A model generated the notes under the pieces. That model was not told the DNA's origin, ran no database searches, and saw nothing but the letters and a program-made list of their open reading frames with translations. A stretch of DNA of 64,000 nucleotides from Hippopus hippopus (Eukaryota > Mollusca > Bivalvia > Cardiida > Cardiidae). Each line of letters begins with the position of its first letter. Position 1 is the stretch's first letter. The position numbers and the translations under genes are program-made. The stretch covers positions 24,189,084 to 24,253,083 of the forward strand of contig OX328098.1 of assembly GCA_946811185.2 (NCBI GenBank). Reading direction: 5' to 3'. Positions 1 to 12,032 of the stretch are shown here, in pieces.

Positions 1-66
1 AGTTGTCTTTACAATTCTCAGAGCAGTTATAGTCGCAGAAATTGCCAAATGTTTTCTCTGGACAAT
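1..66 (-). CDS. Exon 15 (partial): start of a fifth EGF module
   Basis: Acceptor ATTCTCTTGTAG|AT followed by 66 bp open to the window edge. It reads DCPEKTFGNFCDYNCSENCK and on, entered in phase 1 like exons 11-14. C-P-E-K-T-F-G-N-F-C-x-x-x-C-x-x-x-C matches the opening of the other modules (CDPGFHGNFCNLTC, CEIGYFGEYCNITC). Length and repeat number cannot be seen. Confidence 0.75.
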   Translation of the reverse strand, partial: MVQRKHLAISATITALRIVKTT

Positions 67-115
67 CTACAAGAGAATATAAAGGGTGCGTCAAAGTAGC
101 GATTGTTGTAGACCT

Positions 116-355
116 TATGGCTTGTAACACGCGAAAAGGGGCATTCGGACATTTGCGTAAAGTGTCGTCTCGGATCAGCCTGCGCAGTCCGCGACTAGTT
201 CAGATTTTGTGCTACAGTAAACTTGTTCAAAACAGAAAATTACATAAAAACGGAAAGTGTCGTTTCGGATTAGCATGCGCGGACTGCGCAGGCTGATCCG
301 AGACGACACTTTACGCAAATGTCCGAATGCCCCTTTTCGTGTGTTGCAAGCCTTA
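116..355. repeat. MITE family B copy
   Basis: Terminal inverted repeats: ttatggcttgtaacacgcg at the left and cgtgtgttgcaagccttat at the right. Next inside, gaaaaggggcattcgg and the sub-repeat aaagtgtcgtctcggatcagcc occur on both arms. Sits in intron 14 just outside exon 15. Confidence 0.8.
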
Positions 356-366
356 TATCTTTACAA

Positions 367-428
367 GACGTCATTGCTGTCGGTTCAATTGAATAAAGAC
401 GTCATTGTTGTCGGTTCAATTGAATAAA
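367..428. repeat. 31 bp tandem duplication
   Basis: Two adjacent 31 bp units starting gacgtcattg and ending ttgaataaa, one mismatch apart (gctgtc/gttgtc). Confidence 0.85.
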
Positions 429-464
429 TTTGCAGACAAAAATTTAAAATCGTTTTAAATCATG

Positions 465-700
465 ACACTAGTCTTTTACAAGGTTGAAAACATTTAAGGG
501 AAAATGCTGGTTAGCAAAATTTTCTCCTTTTTCTCCAAAATATTTCCAAATGCCTTCCACCTAATGGGTAAGTAAATAGTAAAATTCCCAAATAAATTAC
601 ACGAGTCATGCTCTGTGAAAAGGGGGCTTAATGCATCTACAATGACTATCGACACAGGTCAGCCTGCGCAGTCTTCATTCATTCATGTTGTTAGACAACA
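465..700. repeat. Fragments of MITE D and MITE C
   Basis: A degenerate D core (gggaaaatgctggttagc, then ttctcctttttctcc) is followed at about 603 by a C left end (gagtcatgctctgtgaaaag, gggcttaatgcatc) that breaks off at about 680. Confidence 0.55.
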
Positions 701-980
701 TTATCATATGAAAATTAACATCACTAATAACGAATAATGAATGTGAAATCAACGAGGGCTCCATCAGGACAAAGAGTGACAAAAAGTATACGGAAATAAT
801 GACTCTCGGTTCCATGGATTGCTTTTTTTTTCATCCAATCATTTAAAATATTACACTTTACCATTTTTTGAAAAATAATCCCCACATATGGCATATATTG
901 ACCCTTAATGTACGAAATAAACTAAAGATTTCCAGCAAGCAGTGAATAACCATAGTTTACGGTTTAAAAATTTTACTGTT

Positions 981-1090
981 CGAGGAGATCTCACCTTATC
1001 GGACAGTGTAGATCTAAGATCAGACTGCACGTTCTGTGCAGTCTGATCTACACTGTACGCAAATGCCCACAAAGTCGCGGTTAGCAGCTA
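981..1090. repeat. MITE family A, truncated
   Basis: Holds the A core hairpin arms gatcagactgcac / gtgcagtctgatc and the flank cggacagtgtagatc; the outer TTAA ends are lost or decayed. Confidence 0.65.
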
Positions 1091-1414
1091 CATGAAGTCA
1101 GTGATAGAAACCAAATGCATATATTGTTTTAATTTAATAATATGAACGAAAAGGTGTTTTTGTGGACCCTGAAGTAAGAAGCTTTTGAAACTAAGAGAAA
1201 CAGAGAAACTGTTCGTATTCAGAATTTGCTTCTTTTCTATCTAAGCTTTCTGCCTTATCTTTTACAAATCACTTAATTTAAACAACACCCGGAATTTCGT
1301 CTGCAAATACATTGAAGCGAGATAAGGTTAACTGTTTTTTTTTTTTTCTGTTACTGATAGCTAGTCGAAAAAGTAATGTGTTGACTGTTAAGATATTATT
1401 ACGTATCCATACAA

Positions 1415-1530
1415 ATGAATCACGCTCTGTGAAAAGGTGGGCAATGTATCTGCAAATTATATCTACCCGTGTCAAGCTGTGCAAACCGCGCAGAGTGACC
1501 TGGGTCAAAACAGTATGTTATATGTAAATG
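1415..1530. repeat. MITE family C, left fragment
   Basis: Starts aatcacgctctgtgaaaagg and carries the cgcgcagagtgacctgggtc half of the C hairpin. The open frames here are repeat-derived, not genes. Confidence 0.5.
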
Positions 1531-1549
1531 TCCAGCATTTCAAAGGACA

Positions 1550-2700
1550 ATGCTACCTTATGATTTAAATGGTTTTGGATAAAATGGATTTATACTATGG
1601 CACAACTTATTTTGTACAGTAAGATTACGAAGATGCATTAAAGTTTTGATTTCTCAGACCCTTACTCATTTATAAATCAAAATAAAACTTAGTATGGAAA
1701 TAAAGACTGAAAACTTCTAAAAACAATCCGTGCAAAAAAGGGTTAGGTTATAAGGATAGATAGATAGTTTTCTCTGAAAGACTGAACCGCAAAAGCTGTG
1801 CCGGAACAAAAAAGATCTGCTATATCCAATATGTCTTTAGGTATTCTGGCAAAATCGTCTTGTAAGTCATGATGTTTCGGTCTGTGTCAAGAACAGGAAC
1901 TGTCTATTTAATTTTCTTTATTCTCCAAAAGGCACACTAGCGAACTTGCCCACTATTGTTCTAGCTTCACAATACATCCTGCCAGCGACTCGAACTTTGA
2001 CAGATTGCACTGTAACACACTGAGACTCATAATGATATCCTCACTTTAAACAGTATAAGTCAACTTTGTTCGCAATTTGACCCCAAATATTTTGAATTTG
2101 GCAGCTAGTATGCCTTTAAAGGATTATATCAAATAAATGTTAACCCAACAATAAGTAGTACAAAAAGAAACACAAATTACAAGAGAATGAAAACACTCAT
2201 ATTGCTTGAATCAAAACAAATGGTGTTCCCTCACAAATGGTTAATAACGTGTTACGTGTATAAAGTGCTTCTGAAATAAACTGTTCATACATAGATATTA
2301 TAGGGTCAAGATAATGTTGCCAATCCCATATAGGTCTAGATTAGATATAAGGGTTGATGAGAGTATTATTCCTTGTATAAAACTGTTAGTTCTTCACCAA
2401 AAGTTATATGTGCCTGCACGACATGCCCTGAACTCACAAACAGAAGGGTAACACAAGTTCGTGTTATTTATAACAACACTATCTTACAAGTGTGTACACA
2501 TGATAACGCAACTGTCTCTTACAAAAGGCAGTTTGCTTTTGTGGCTGTGTTTTATTTTTAGGTTTTTTGATCGTTTTTGACACAATATCAGTTAAAAATT
2601 GTGCTTATTATGGAAGAGAATTTATTCATGAACTTTGAAATACTCGAAGGGGAAAAAATAAGTTTGAAGTTTAACTTATTATCTGTTGCAGACAGCCTTT
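1550..2700. other. Intron 14 interior, no feature seen
   Basis: AT-rich unique-looking sequence. Neither strand shows Cys-rich coding, splice-bounded exons or a family A-G repeat that I can recognise. Confidence 0.4.
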
Positions 2701-2734
2701 TTTCTCCTTCAGCAGACCAGTTTTCATTTTTGGG

Positions 2735-3010
2735 TTGTTTGTTGTTTGTTTGTTTGGTTGATTGTTTATATGGTGTTTAACGCCTTCTCAATACTATTTT
2801 AGTTATATAACGGTAGCCAGGGGATATGTCCTCGAGGTCGTTTTACCAATACTTCGCATTCTTTCTGAGTCACTGGCTGCTTTTCCACATAATCATCATC
2901 AAAACAATAATCAGCCGTGAGAGAGGAATGAATCATGTCGCAATGACTATCGTCAATCGTCGAAAAGAAATCTGCTGTGCTCGGGATTCGAACAAGCGAC
3001 TGATTTTGCA
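2735..3010 (-). repeat. SINE F copy (tRNA-derived, mollusc type)
   Basis: On the plus strand it runs (gttt)n, gtttaacgcc, ttatataacggtagccag, gtcactggctgc, then gggattcgaacaagcgactg, the reversed B box of a tRNA-like head. The head therefore lies at the right and the SINE is minus-oriented. It sits close to the exon 14 donor. Confidence 0.7.
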
Positions 3011-3202
3011 AAAAAGTGTGCAACAAGAATTAATACTGCTTTTAATGAATACTTTCTTCTTATGATGTCATGCTTTCAAGTCTTTTCATAAATGACATCG
3101 AAATGCGTGTCAACGTTCCTTTTTTAACTTCGTTGGAGGCAGTCGGTCAAATTCTGGTTTTGAGTTTACATTTAAATATATAAAAAAAGATGAATGTATT
3201 AC

Positions 3203-3964
3203 CATTGTCTATACAGTAATATGTAGGTCTGCCTGTGTCAAGCCCAGGAATGCACTCGGGGCATGTCCCAGACCTCCTGTCGCAAGTATCATCAATACAT
3301 TTGGTTTCGCATGACTTATCACACCTCGGCTCATAGAAACCAGCCTCACAGTCCCCATCACATTGCCCGGTAGTGTCATTACAACCTCCACCGATACAGT
3401 TTACATGACATGCTGTTTGGCATGTTTGTCCGTAATAACCGAATACACAACCCTGTTGACAGTTCGTCGCTTCGTTCTTACAGTTGGAAAACCTACAGTT
3501 TGAGCTGCAGCTTGAACTGCAATAAAAGCCATAGTATCCAATATCACAACCATCTTTACATATACCAGTGTTTCTAAGACATTCGTTAATTCCATCGCTG
3601 TTGTCTTTACAGTTAGCACTACACGATTTATCACATGTGTTCGTGTGATACCCCGGCTGACACTCTTCAGTTATACAATGCCCAGTGTCTTTTTCACAAG
3701 CAATAGATCCATTTGAAAATGGTTTGCATAGACCACAGTCCTCATCACAAAACTCTCCATACTTTCCCATTTGACAGTAGATGCAAACTCCTTCATCCTT
3801 GGAGCATGCAACACAGTTGTTCCCTGTACAGTTGTTACTGCAGTCATCTCCCCAATAGCCATTCTTGCACGTAGAACATGTCCCTGTATAACGGTCACAT
3901 TGAGTCTCGCATCCAGTAGAACAGTCCAGCTCACACTCCTGACCATACTTTCCAATAAGACATT
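3203..3964 (-). CDS. Exon 14: module of 7 EGF-like repeats
   Basis: 762 bp = 254 codons, phase 1 to 1, acceptor TAACTTGCAG|AA, donor AATG|GTAATA. 44 cysteines: opening ECLIGKYGQEC, seven six-Cys repeats, closing CPECIPGLDTGRPTYYCIDNG. The long-loop repeats (KPFSNGSIAC, KDNSDGINEC) fall at positions 3 and 4 of this exon, so one early repeat (best fit: repeat 2) is missing relative to exons 11 and 12. The closing segment is longer than in its siblings. Several NxS/T sequons (NGS, NCT, NDT). A SINE F copy sits about 190 bp beyond its 3' end. Confidence 0.87.
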
Positions 3965-4062
3965 CTGCAAGTTAAAGAGTTGCGAAAGAAACCCTTAGCT
4001 CACCCTCTATTTCCCCATAGCAAAAGGAAAAGACCACAAGTTAGCAAGCACACTACATGTAA

Positions 4063-4305
4063 ATGGGTCATATTCTGTGAAAAAAGGGTTTTGTGAATCT
4101 GTAAAAAGAATCGACCCAAAGACTGATATGAATCAACACTGTCTGCCATTTATAAACCTTATGCATGTCCAAGGACCAGTGTATCACATCATTCAATTGC
4201 TTGTTAGACTAAATTGATTTATGGATCTCATATTATGTGATGACTTGCTTGTTATAATGCGTCTTAGTGATGCATTAAACCCCCTTTTGCCTGAGTGCAA
4301 CTAAA
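4063..4305. repeat. MITE family C copy, diverged
   Basis: Left end gggtcatattctgtgaaaaa, right part tgatgcattaaacccccttt and tgcctgagtgc. The central hairpin has decayed. Confidence 0.55.
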
Positions 4306-5340
4306 TGTTTTTGACTCTATCTAGTCATACATGTATCTAACACATTTAGGTAACCTAGAACCCAAGGAGCACCCGTAGGGTGTGTTGAAGCTTCGAAATT
4401 AGACTGCGCTTTCTATGTATTCTGCAGCTTGATCATGATTTGAACTGTCAAGTATGGTTTCTATTTAAGCTAAACGTGTTAAAATATCTTTTTATTGTTG
4501 AAATGAATCAATTTCATGCATGTTAGTGCTATTCTACAACATCTACACTTAAAAGAAATGGGTAAATGGAAGCAGACAGTATACAATGACTACTGACCCA
4601 TTTATCACAATTGACAACAAAAAGCGTTTCTTTAAGATGGAGTAGCTAAAAAACACGAAGTCTGAACCTGGATCATTACTCACTACTTATTTCTATGGTA
4701 GATGAACACCAATAGGTCTGGAATTTTTCACTGAGATTCAGCAATCATACATTGCAAAAGAGACAGTTTTATCAGTTTGGTGGTAACAAGGTGTCGCAAC
4801 AACTACTTGTCTCATCAACATTATATTAACAAAGACAGATATTGCTGGTCATATCAGATCTACAATATCCTGGTGACTGTTAGACATTTTGGCTAAACTC
4901 GCCTCAAAAAAAAACGATATTGGATTCTCTCCCTCAATAAACATTTATGGTTGTAAAATCTTAACAATCTATGGCTTAATTCCAGGCAGTACTGGCACTG
5001 ATCAAGAGTTCTAGATACAGTAGTGTTTTAACTCTAAATTCTTAGGTTTAGGCACACTGACATTGTGTCAGATAATCAGATGACTAGCCTTGGGACACAA
5101 ACTTTGATCTCAGTTAAGCATCGTTTACATTTATTATTAAATTTACATTGACCTTTCATCAAAAATCAGATTTATAGGATTCGTTTTATAATATTTTTCA
5201 CCGTATTAAAGCCAAATCCCTTCACTTGATCATTTGGCCGCTCCGAATACTTTCGCTATGGATGAGTAAAAAAAAATGTTTGTTTTTAAATAGTACGTAG
5301 TTTCTTTCCAGTTTAAAACGCCTTGGTGCAATATCAAGTG
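4306..5340. other. Intron 13, no clear feature
   Basis: Only faint A-like traces (agactgcg near 4402). No coding signal seen. Confidence 0.35.
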
Positions 5341-5344
5341 CCTT

Positions 5345-5420
5345 TGGAGCCAGTGTAGATCAAGATCAGACTGAACAAATCGTGCATTCTGATACTTGAT
5401 ATTTACTGTCTGTTTGGAAT
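5345..5420. repeat. MITE family A remnant
   Basis: ccagtgtagatcaagatcag followed by actgaac...gtgcattctgat: one intact arm and one decayed arm of the A hairpin. Confidence 0.5.
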
Positions 5421-5566
5421 CCTTGACCAATGCAACCTTAAATTTTGAGAGATAACCAAATCTCGTCTCTAAACTGAACAAACATGTTAATAGAAATCGG
5501 TGCTCTTCGAGTTACGACCATATCTATCCTCAAAATGCTTAAACTCAATAAAACAACATATCTTAC

Positions 5567-6217
5567 CAGCACTTGGACAATTGGGTCCCGGGTCCGGTTT
5601 TGCACACTCACTACATGTACCCAAGGTCCTGTGACAAGTGTTGTCATGGCAATACGACTCGCAGTCCTTTTCACATCTTGTGCCATAATACTTATCCTGA
5701 CACGCAGCCGAACAATTCCCAGTGTTGATTTCGCAGGACTTAAAACCATTGACATCGAGGCCGCAAGTTTGACTGCATGTCCGTGTGCAATCTGGATACC
5801 AGTGCCCCGGGGAGCATTGCCCTGATCTACAATTTCCTGTCATAATATCACAGGAAATGACACCATTTATGGGTGAACAATACGCACTGCATGTTAAGAG
5901 ACATGTGCCTCCATATTTCCCATCCGTACACTCGAGACATGTACCAGATGACTTTTCACATCGTATGCAAGTTGGACAGGTGTTATTGCAATAATCGCCA
6001 TGGTTACCATCTACACATCCGGCATCACACTTGCCATCCAACTGTGTACATGTGCTACTAGGCTCACACGTGTCGCACAAAAACTCGCATCTTGGTCCGT
6101 AGCGTCCAATTAGACAACCAATGCAGTCTCCTGAGTAACGCTCACAAATGTTACCTTGGCAATAAATACTAGGACAATCACCTGTGCAGTTATTTCCGGT
6201 TTTGCCTGGATCGCATT
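5567..6217 (-). CDS. Exon 13: module of 6 EGF-like repeats
   Basis: 651 bp = 217 codons, phase 1 to 1, acceptor GTCTTTCAG|AA, donor GCTG|GTAAGA. 38 cysteines: opening ECDPGKTGNNC, six six-Cys repeats, closing CSECAKPDPGPNCPSAG. By marker loops (SPINGVISC for repeat 4, GLDVNGFKSC for repeat 5, CHRTLGTCSEC for repeat 8) it lacks the repeats equal to 6 and 7 of exon 11, which is a clean loss of about 62-69 residues that kept the cysteine register. NNC/NNT sequons occur. Otherwise the same module. Confidence 0.87.
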
Positions 6218-6688
6218 CTGAAAGACAGCATGAAATATCTTATCTTCTTTGGACAACTTTTTAGTATCCTACAGCATAATGCTCTAAAAACTATAGAGGG
6301 TAAAATGGCAAAATTGTATTTCAGAAGACTGTATTTACAAGTAATCATGTGTTACATAATTAAACTAGGAGTCAATTTTGGTATAATGGTTTAATTAACC
6401 ATCAATTGCTCTAACACTCATGTAGTGCTATATGTACCAATCATTTTAGAACAGATTTTTAGAACAGATCAAACTGTAGAGAACATGACTGATTATAAAT
6501 CTAGCGCCATGTGCAAAAACATGGGCCTCTGCGGACGGCAATGATCAGGAACAGACTACAAAGAACATTCAGTGTGATCTTGGATCTATATTCCCCGCTT
6601 GTTAAGTCAAGTCATTTAAGTTTTTTCTGAGTTTAAGTGAATTGTATTTTAACCATTTAAAGAGGTCTAGTTTAAATATGTATAGCGC

Positions 6689-6918
6689 TTAACCCTACAC
6701 CATGCAATCCCGAGTTTTAACGACCCTAAAGAAGAAGAGTTCTGAATACATCAAGGGAAAAGGAAACAATGCTGGTAAGCATCATTACTTCCTTTTATGA
6801 CATGTTTCTACCCTCTCAAAGAAAGAATTCATCATTAAGCTACAATTATTTTGTTGTCTGCCAAACCATTTCAATTTCTTTTATTCAAACATTTTGACGT
6901 TTGAAAAACAGTTAAAGG
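6689..6918. repeat. MITE family D copy
   Basis: Starts cttaaccctacaccatgcaa, cgagttttaacgaccctaaa, core ggaaaaggaaacaatgctgg, ends gttaaagggt. TTAA occurs at both ends, as in other D copies. Confidence 0.65.
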
Positions 6919-6945
6919 GTACAGGTTTAACTAGCAGACATATAA

Positions 6946-7244
6946 TGACAAGCTCGCATAGCTCATTTGGTAGAGCGCAGGACTCGTGAACGTGATGTTT
7001 CGGGTTACTTTAGGATGTGGGTTCGATTCCCACGGCTGGCCTTTTAAAAATTACTAATAGTCTTCCGGATCAGACGTTAAATCGGGGTCCTGTATGAAGG
7101 TGCTATTCACGAGGCGTAACTTAGGATGGGTTTCGCCCTGTATCTGCACTATCCCCCGTAACACTACTAACAGCCTTGGTGGGGGGGAGCGTCGTACATA
7201 CGGGCAACCAGTGGCGACGATAAATAAACACAATTTCAATCAAT
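6946..7244 (+). repeat. SINE E copy 1 (tRNA-derived) with 11 bp target duplication
   Basis: tRNA-like head: A-box-like tagctcatttggtagagcg and B box gggttcgattcccac; body with ctatcccccgtaacac and cggtggcgacga-type end, then taaataaa tail. It is flanked on both sides by cagacatataa (6935-6945 and 7245-7255), a perfect target-site duplication, so the insertion is intact and fairly young. Pol III type promoter; it is not a functional tRNA. Confidence 0.85.
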
Positions 7245-7255
7245 CAGACATATAA

Positions 7256-7866
7256 AAGCAAAAAATCAGGTACTTCTACAGACAGTGATAATCTAAATCA
7301 GACAACCTAAAACAACAAGTTTAGCGCCCGTTTCTGTCTCTAAGCTGACAAATAGCTCTAGCTACAATATTTCTTTGATTGCAAATATTACGTTTTTGTT
7401 ACAAAAGAAGACAGTTAAGGGCATTGCTGAAACATGCTCATATGTGGAAAAAAAAAAGGCAAACCTATATGAATTGTCGAAAAAGCCGACGCATTTTTCG
7501 TACTTTGTGGCTACTTAGGTATTCATGTTATGTGACAGAAAATCAAATTAGTGAATGATTAGATGAGTTATCGCAGTTATGGCAGGTTTCAAACACATTT
7601 AGTTGCATCAAAGCGGACAAATCATGCCTGGTTAGTGCTCTTCTTTTAAAGTAGATCATGATCAACAAATGACGTGGTCAAAAAGGCATTATTGTTAAGT
7701 TTGATTGCTACGTAATTACTGCAAATTAAGTTCTTAAGGATGTCATGCAACGGAACAAGCTGTTTTCAATTACCTTAACAGCTGATCATAAAAGATGTGT
7801 TAAATTTTCTTGGAGCGTTACCTCAAAGGAAAACGTAGATGTTGCTGCATAAAAAAGAATACTCAC
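7256..7866. other. Intron 12 remainder, no feature seen
   Basis: AT-rich, with an A homopolymer near 7449. No repeat family or coding signal recognised up to the exon 12 donor. Confidence 0.35.
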
Positions 7867-8703
7867 CTGCAGTTGGACAGAGAGGTTCGGGATCCGTTTC
7901 ATCACATTCTGCACATCTTCCTGTGTCTCTGTTGCACTTGCCGTCTATACAAGTCTGTAAACATTCAAACGTACAGAGATCTCCATACCACCCGTCATTG
8001 CAGCCATTCCAGCACAAGCCGTCATCATTGCACCAACTATTTCGACAATGTATACTACACGATGTGTTACAGTCTGACCCATAGTACTCTAGCGTACAAC
8101 CCTCAACACAGTTGCTTTTATCATTAATACAGTTTCTATTTAAACAGTTGGGATTACACTGATCTAAACAAAATGGTCCAAACCACCCGATACTACACCC
8201 ATGAATACATTCAGCGGTCAGGAAATCGCAGTCTGAATCCAAACAGTTAGGACTGCATTGTGAATTACATTTCCTTGTATAAAATCCTGATGTGCATTTG
8301 TTTTCGCTGCAATGACCTTCACTTTTACTGCAGACTATTTCATTATTTTCTGTAGGGAAACAGTTTTTACTGCAATTGTTTTCACAGATTCCTCCGTATG
8401 CCCCTGCTTCACAAACATCGCAGGAACCGGTTAATTGGTCACATACAACACATCGATCCATACAAGGAATGTTACAGTTGATTCCGTAATTACCATCAAC
8501 GCAACTTCCGTCACACGCACCCGTGGTTTGATTGCAGAGTCCGTCAACACAAGTGCTGCATTGATCTTGACAGTATAACCCATAGTAATTGACAATGCAA
8601 GCGGTACAGTATCCTGTGTACCTGTCACATACTTTATCCTTGCAGAAGCTCCCTCCGGGACATGTTATGTTACAATATTCCCCAAAATATCCGATCTCGC
8701 AAT
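7867..8703 (-). CDS. Exon 12: large module of 8 EGF-like repeats
   Basis: 837 bp = 279 codons, phase 1 to 1, acceptor TTTGTTCTAG|AT, donor GCAG|GTGAGT. It also holds 50 cysteines: opening DCEIGYFGEYC, eight six-Cys repeats, closing CAECDETDPEPLCPTAG. Repeat order matches exon 11: CDRYTGYC in repeat 1, CVVCDQLTGSC in repeat 3, the long-loop FPTENNEIVC in repeat 4 and CNRDTGRCAEC in repeat 8. Exons 11 and 12 are therefore clear tandem duplicates. An internal Met (MDRC, near 8461) is not a start; the frame continues upstream to the acceptor with repeats 1-3. Confidence 0.88.
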
Positions 8704-8739
8704 CTAGAACAAATTAAACAAACATGATAGATGCAAAGG

Positions 8740-8759
8740 AAAAAAAAAAAAAAAAAAAC
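8740..8759. repeat. Poly-A tract
   Basis: About 19 A residues within intron 11, no recognisable retroelement body attached. Confidence 0.8.
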
Positions 8760-9389
8760 AGAAACATTGTGAAGGCATTCATTCCTAAAACGAATCAACA
8801 CGAAACCTCTAAGGTTTTTAGATACACAAAAGTGAAGTACAAAGTAAAATTTTAGTTATATAAAAAATGCAGAATAAAATAAACGAAGAATTTAGCAGAG
8901 CAATCTGTTACATAATGATGAACTTGTTGAGGGCATAAAAAGCGATTTTTTGTTGGATATAAGAAAACAAGAATAAGGCTCTAAAGCAAAGACTGGGTCA
9001 TACACTTGTTACTTGACACTCAACCCATATCAGAGTATCTGGACAAATGCAAAGCCACATTTGGCCTTACATAATTTGAAAGAGCTCCCCTCCTCCTCTA
9101 GAGTACTACTATTAAATTCGGATTCACCTTCCACACCTATGTATCAAAATAATATTTCCAATTACAGAAATTATCAAGCATAAAAAGGGATACGATTTTA
9201 GTTTAAAAAAAAAACTTGACTTTTTCACGATATAACTGTCAAATAAAAAATTGATGATCCACAGGACAGAATAGCATTACAATTGGATATTCCCATTGTA
9301 TCAGGAGAATATAGTCAAATACAGAAACTGCTCAGCATAAAGGGGAATGAAAAAGTAGTTCAAAACAAAACTTCTTGCTAGATAACACC
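8760..9389. other. Intron 11 part, no clear feature
   Basis: AT-rich sequence without coding or recognisable repeats. Confidence 0.3.
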
Positions 9390-9600
9390 TTGAACTATTT
9401 ACAACGCAATTCCTAGTTCTAACGACCTAGAGGAAGAAGCCTTTGAAATGTTGTGGGAAAAAATGAGAAAATGCTGGTCACCAGCATTTTCTCCTTTCCC
9501 CACAATGTTTTCTACACCATCAGAAACAGGAGTCATCCCTTGAGCTAATTTCAATTTGTTGTCTACTATTGCTTTCAATTTGAACCAGTCTGAAATTAGA
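9390..9600. repeat. MITE family D copy
   Basis: Core gagaaaatgctggtcaccag then cattttctcctttccccaca, flanked by gttctaacgacctagagg and gctttcaatttgaaccag. The terminal TTAA is not preserved. Confidence 0.75.
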
Positions 9601-11027
9601 TACAGTGGGGCTTAAATAAGGATGCTACCCCTGTATGAAGATAACACTCTCAAATACGAAAGGGAAGATGTTCAGCAAAATAGAGGGAAAATAAATAAAT
9701 TGTAAATTGACAAGTTTCCATTGATATCATGATAGTACTAGTACATACAGAAATTGCTCAGCTGAAAAAAATTGTAATGACCCGCACATTGTATTTTTGA
9801 TTAGGACTGGTCTGGTAAACAGGTCACACATGAAAGAAAGCATATGTATGGTAAAGACATGCAACTTCAAAATTGTTACAAACAGCCATAAAGCCTATTT
9901 GAGCATTATAAACCTTTAGCAATTTGCAGCAATAAAACAAATGCAACATCCGGCTTTGTAGCTTTAAGGTTTGCTTCTGATGACGCTTAAAGGGCAAGTA
10001 CTCTGGACAGATCAAATCACCTACACGTAACTTGAACACAGCTCTGTACAAAGATTTCAAACGACGTACCGAGTACATGCACTCTTAGGTGAAACGAATT
10101 CGCTCATGCCTAGATTCACTTTGCTAAAAAATGTCATGCAATTCATCGGCTTATGGCTTTTTATGATAGTTTAGGATATCTTCGCTGCCTTTGGGCTAAC
10201 GTTGTTCACAATAAGAGGAGAATCTCTGAGACTGAATATGGATAAGAGGATTCGTTGCTCTGTCTCTTAGGATAGTATTACTGACATCATGGACTTGTTC
10301 ATGTTTTTTTAATATTAGTATTTTCTAAAAGATTATTGATAAAGGACTTTTGGAGATAGCAAAAATATTATACTAAATTTCTACTATTATACTGGTCACC
10401 GAAAATGTTTTTGTCCTGTCTCAAACTGTTTATGAAAATGTTGTAGGATCAGGAGAACTTGCTTGTAATGCTTAATTTCTCCTTTGGTCAGAATATTTCA
10501 CTTTTTAAGCCTTTACCAAACGATTCGTGTTTCAACGACTTTTCTTTTAGGATGAAGACATTTGAAAACATTGCGATAAAAGAGGAAAATACAGTTAGGT
10601 GTAATTAAAACTTAATTTATTTTATTAGTCCAAATTTTATAAATCTTATATCAATATCACCTGAAATCTAGTTTTATTTCAGGAAGTAAGAAAAAGCTTT
10701 TCTTATTAGGTTTACAGCTGACATATTTTGGAAATTGTTTAATCATGTTTCATTTTTTCTTCCTTGCTTTAGATACACATCTTTGCCACTAATATTTTTT
10801 TATGGTTTGAAATCACATGGTTCTTTTAGCAACAAAAAGTACACATTAAAGCAAGCTAAAGTTCTGTGCTCAATATAGAAGCTCTTCAAAGTTAAATCGA
10901 GATTTTTCGTCACAAAAAATATTCTATGATACAATATTACTTGTAATACAAAGCCCGTATGGTACCATGGATACGTCTGTAAAATGAACCTAGGTATTGT
11001 AATTTGTATGTCACTTACCTGTACTGA
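9601..11027. other. Intron 11 part, no clear feature
   Basis: AT-rich, scattered homopolymers. An isolated open frame at 9824-10078 (minus) lacks Cys spacing, splice context or similarity I can name. Confidence 0.3.
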
Positions 11028-11745
11028 ACAGGCACAACCACATCGGTTTACAGTGGATTCACGCAGTTGACCTTAATTTACCGTAGTTGTGCGTACTTAG
11101 GACGTAGTTTATACGGAGTGTAACACAGTTACTCGTAGTTAGACGTAGTAATACCCTAGTTAACCCTAGCTACTTTGCACGCAGTTGAATGTACTTAAAC
11201 GTACTTATGCGTAGTTCAATCTACTTAGACTTTCTATATTTCCTCTTATTGCCAATTTTGAACCTACTTTGAACGTACTTCAACCTAGCTGACCGTAGTA
11301 ACACTATGGCAGACTACGTTTGAAATGAACTACGGACATCCACATGCATGTCCGTAAATGTGACCATGGCTTTAACCGCTGTCACATCTTACGTAGTTGA
11401 CCGTAGTGGGGAATTATCTTAGTTGGCCGTAGTTGAACGTTTTAAACACACCACGGTTGAGTAGGGTCAATTACGGTTCACTACGGTCAACTACGTTCAA
11501 ACTACGGTAGGGTAACGACATCATAGTTAACCGTTACAAATTTTTTAACATGCTCAAAAATTATGCGCTTACTACGGGCAAATCATAAGTTCAAACTACA
11601 TTCATTACTACGTTTAACTACGGTTATCTACGAGTAACTACGTTCAACTACGTTTAATACGTTCAACTACGGCCATCTACGGTCATTCCTCCCCCTCCCC
11701 CACCCACGGTCAACTACGTCAGATGTGACCACGGCTGTCTATCGA
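11028..11745. repeat. Strand-switching array of gtagttgaac-like words
   Basis: About 700 bp of degenerate ~10-12 bp words. The first half reads mainly cgtagttgaccgtag, cgtacttaaacgtac; the second half mainly the complement, ctacggtcaactacg. Near the middle and right ends a gctgtcacatcttacg / acgtcagatgtgacc pair is in inverted arrangement, and cggacatccacatgcatgtccg forms a small palindrome near 11333. It could be a transposon with subterminal repeats or a diverged minisatellite. No coding. Confidence 0.7.
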
Positions 11746-12032
11746 CGATTTAAACAAGTGTTGCAGGTAATACTAGTAACTGCACATCAAGACTATAGCT
11801 GAAGTACCATCGATGATGGTGTTGAACACCAAACATAGAAATAGAGAAAGTACATTCTCTTAAATGTTTTTTTTTTTAGTATTATCATCATTTTCCCTTA
11901 AAGCTTTTCACAGCCACGATGATAATGTGCGTCAAAGTCTTAATGAAACTAAAAATTAATCTCAAAAGGCGGCTACCACATTTAACTACATAATAATTCA
12001 CCAACAATCCACCTTTAAGATGTTATCCCCAC

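Noticed and set aside
7823..8461. Gene start at the internal Met of the exon 12 frame
   Set aside because: The EGF repeats continue upstream in frame to an AG acceptor at 8704; the Met is internal. The same holds for the Mets near 3770 and 6080.
11028..11745. CRISPR-like array of short repeats
   Set aside because: Repeats are degenerate, lack constant-length spacers and switch strand; the genome is eukaryotic.
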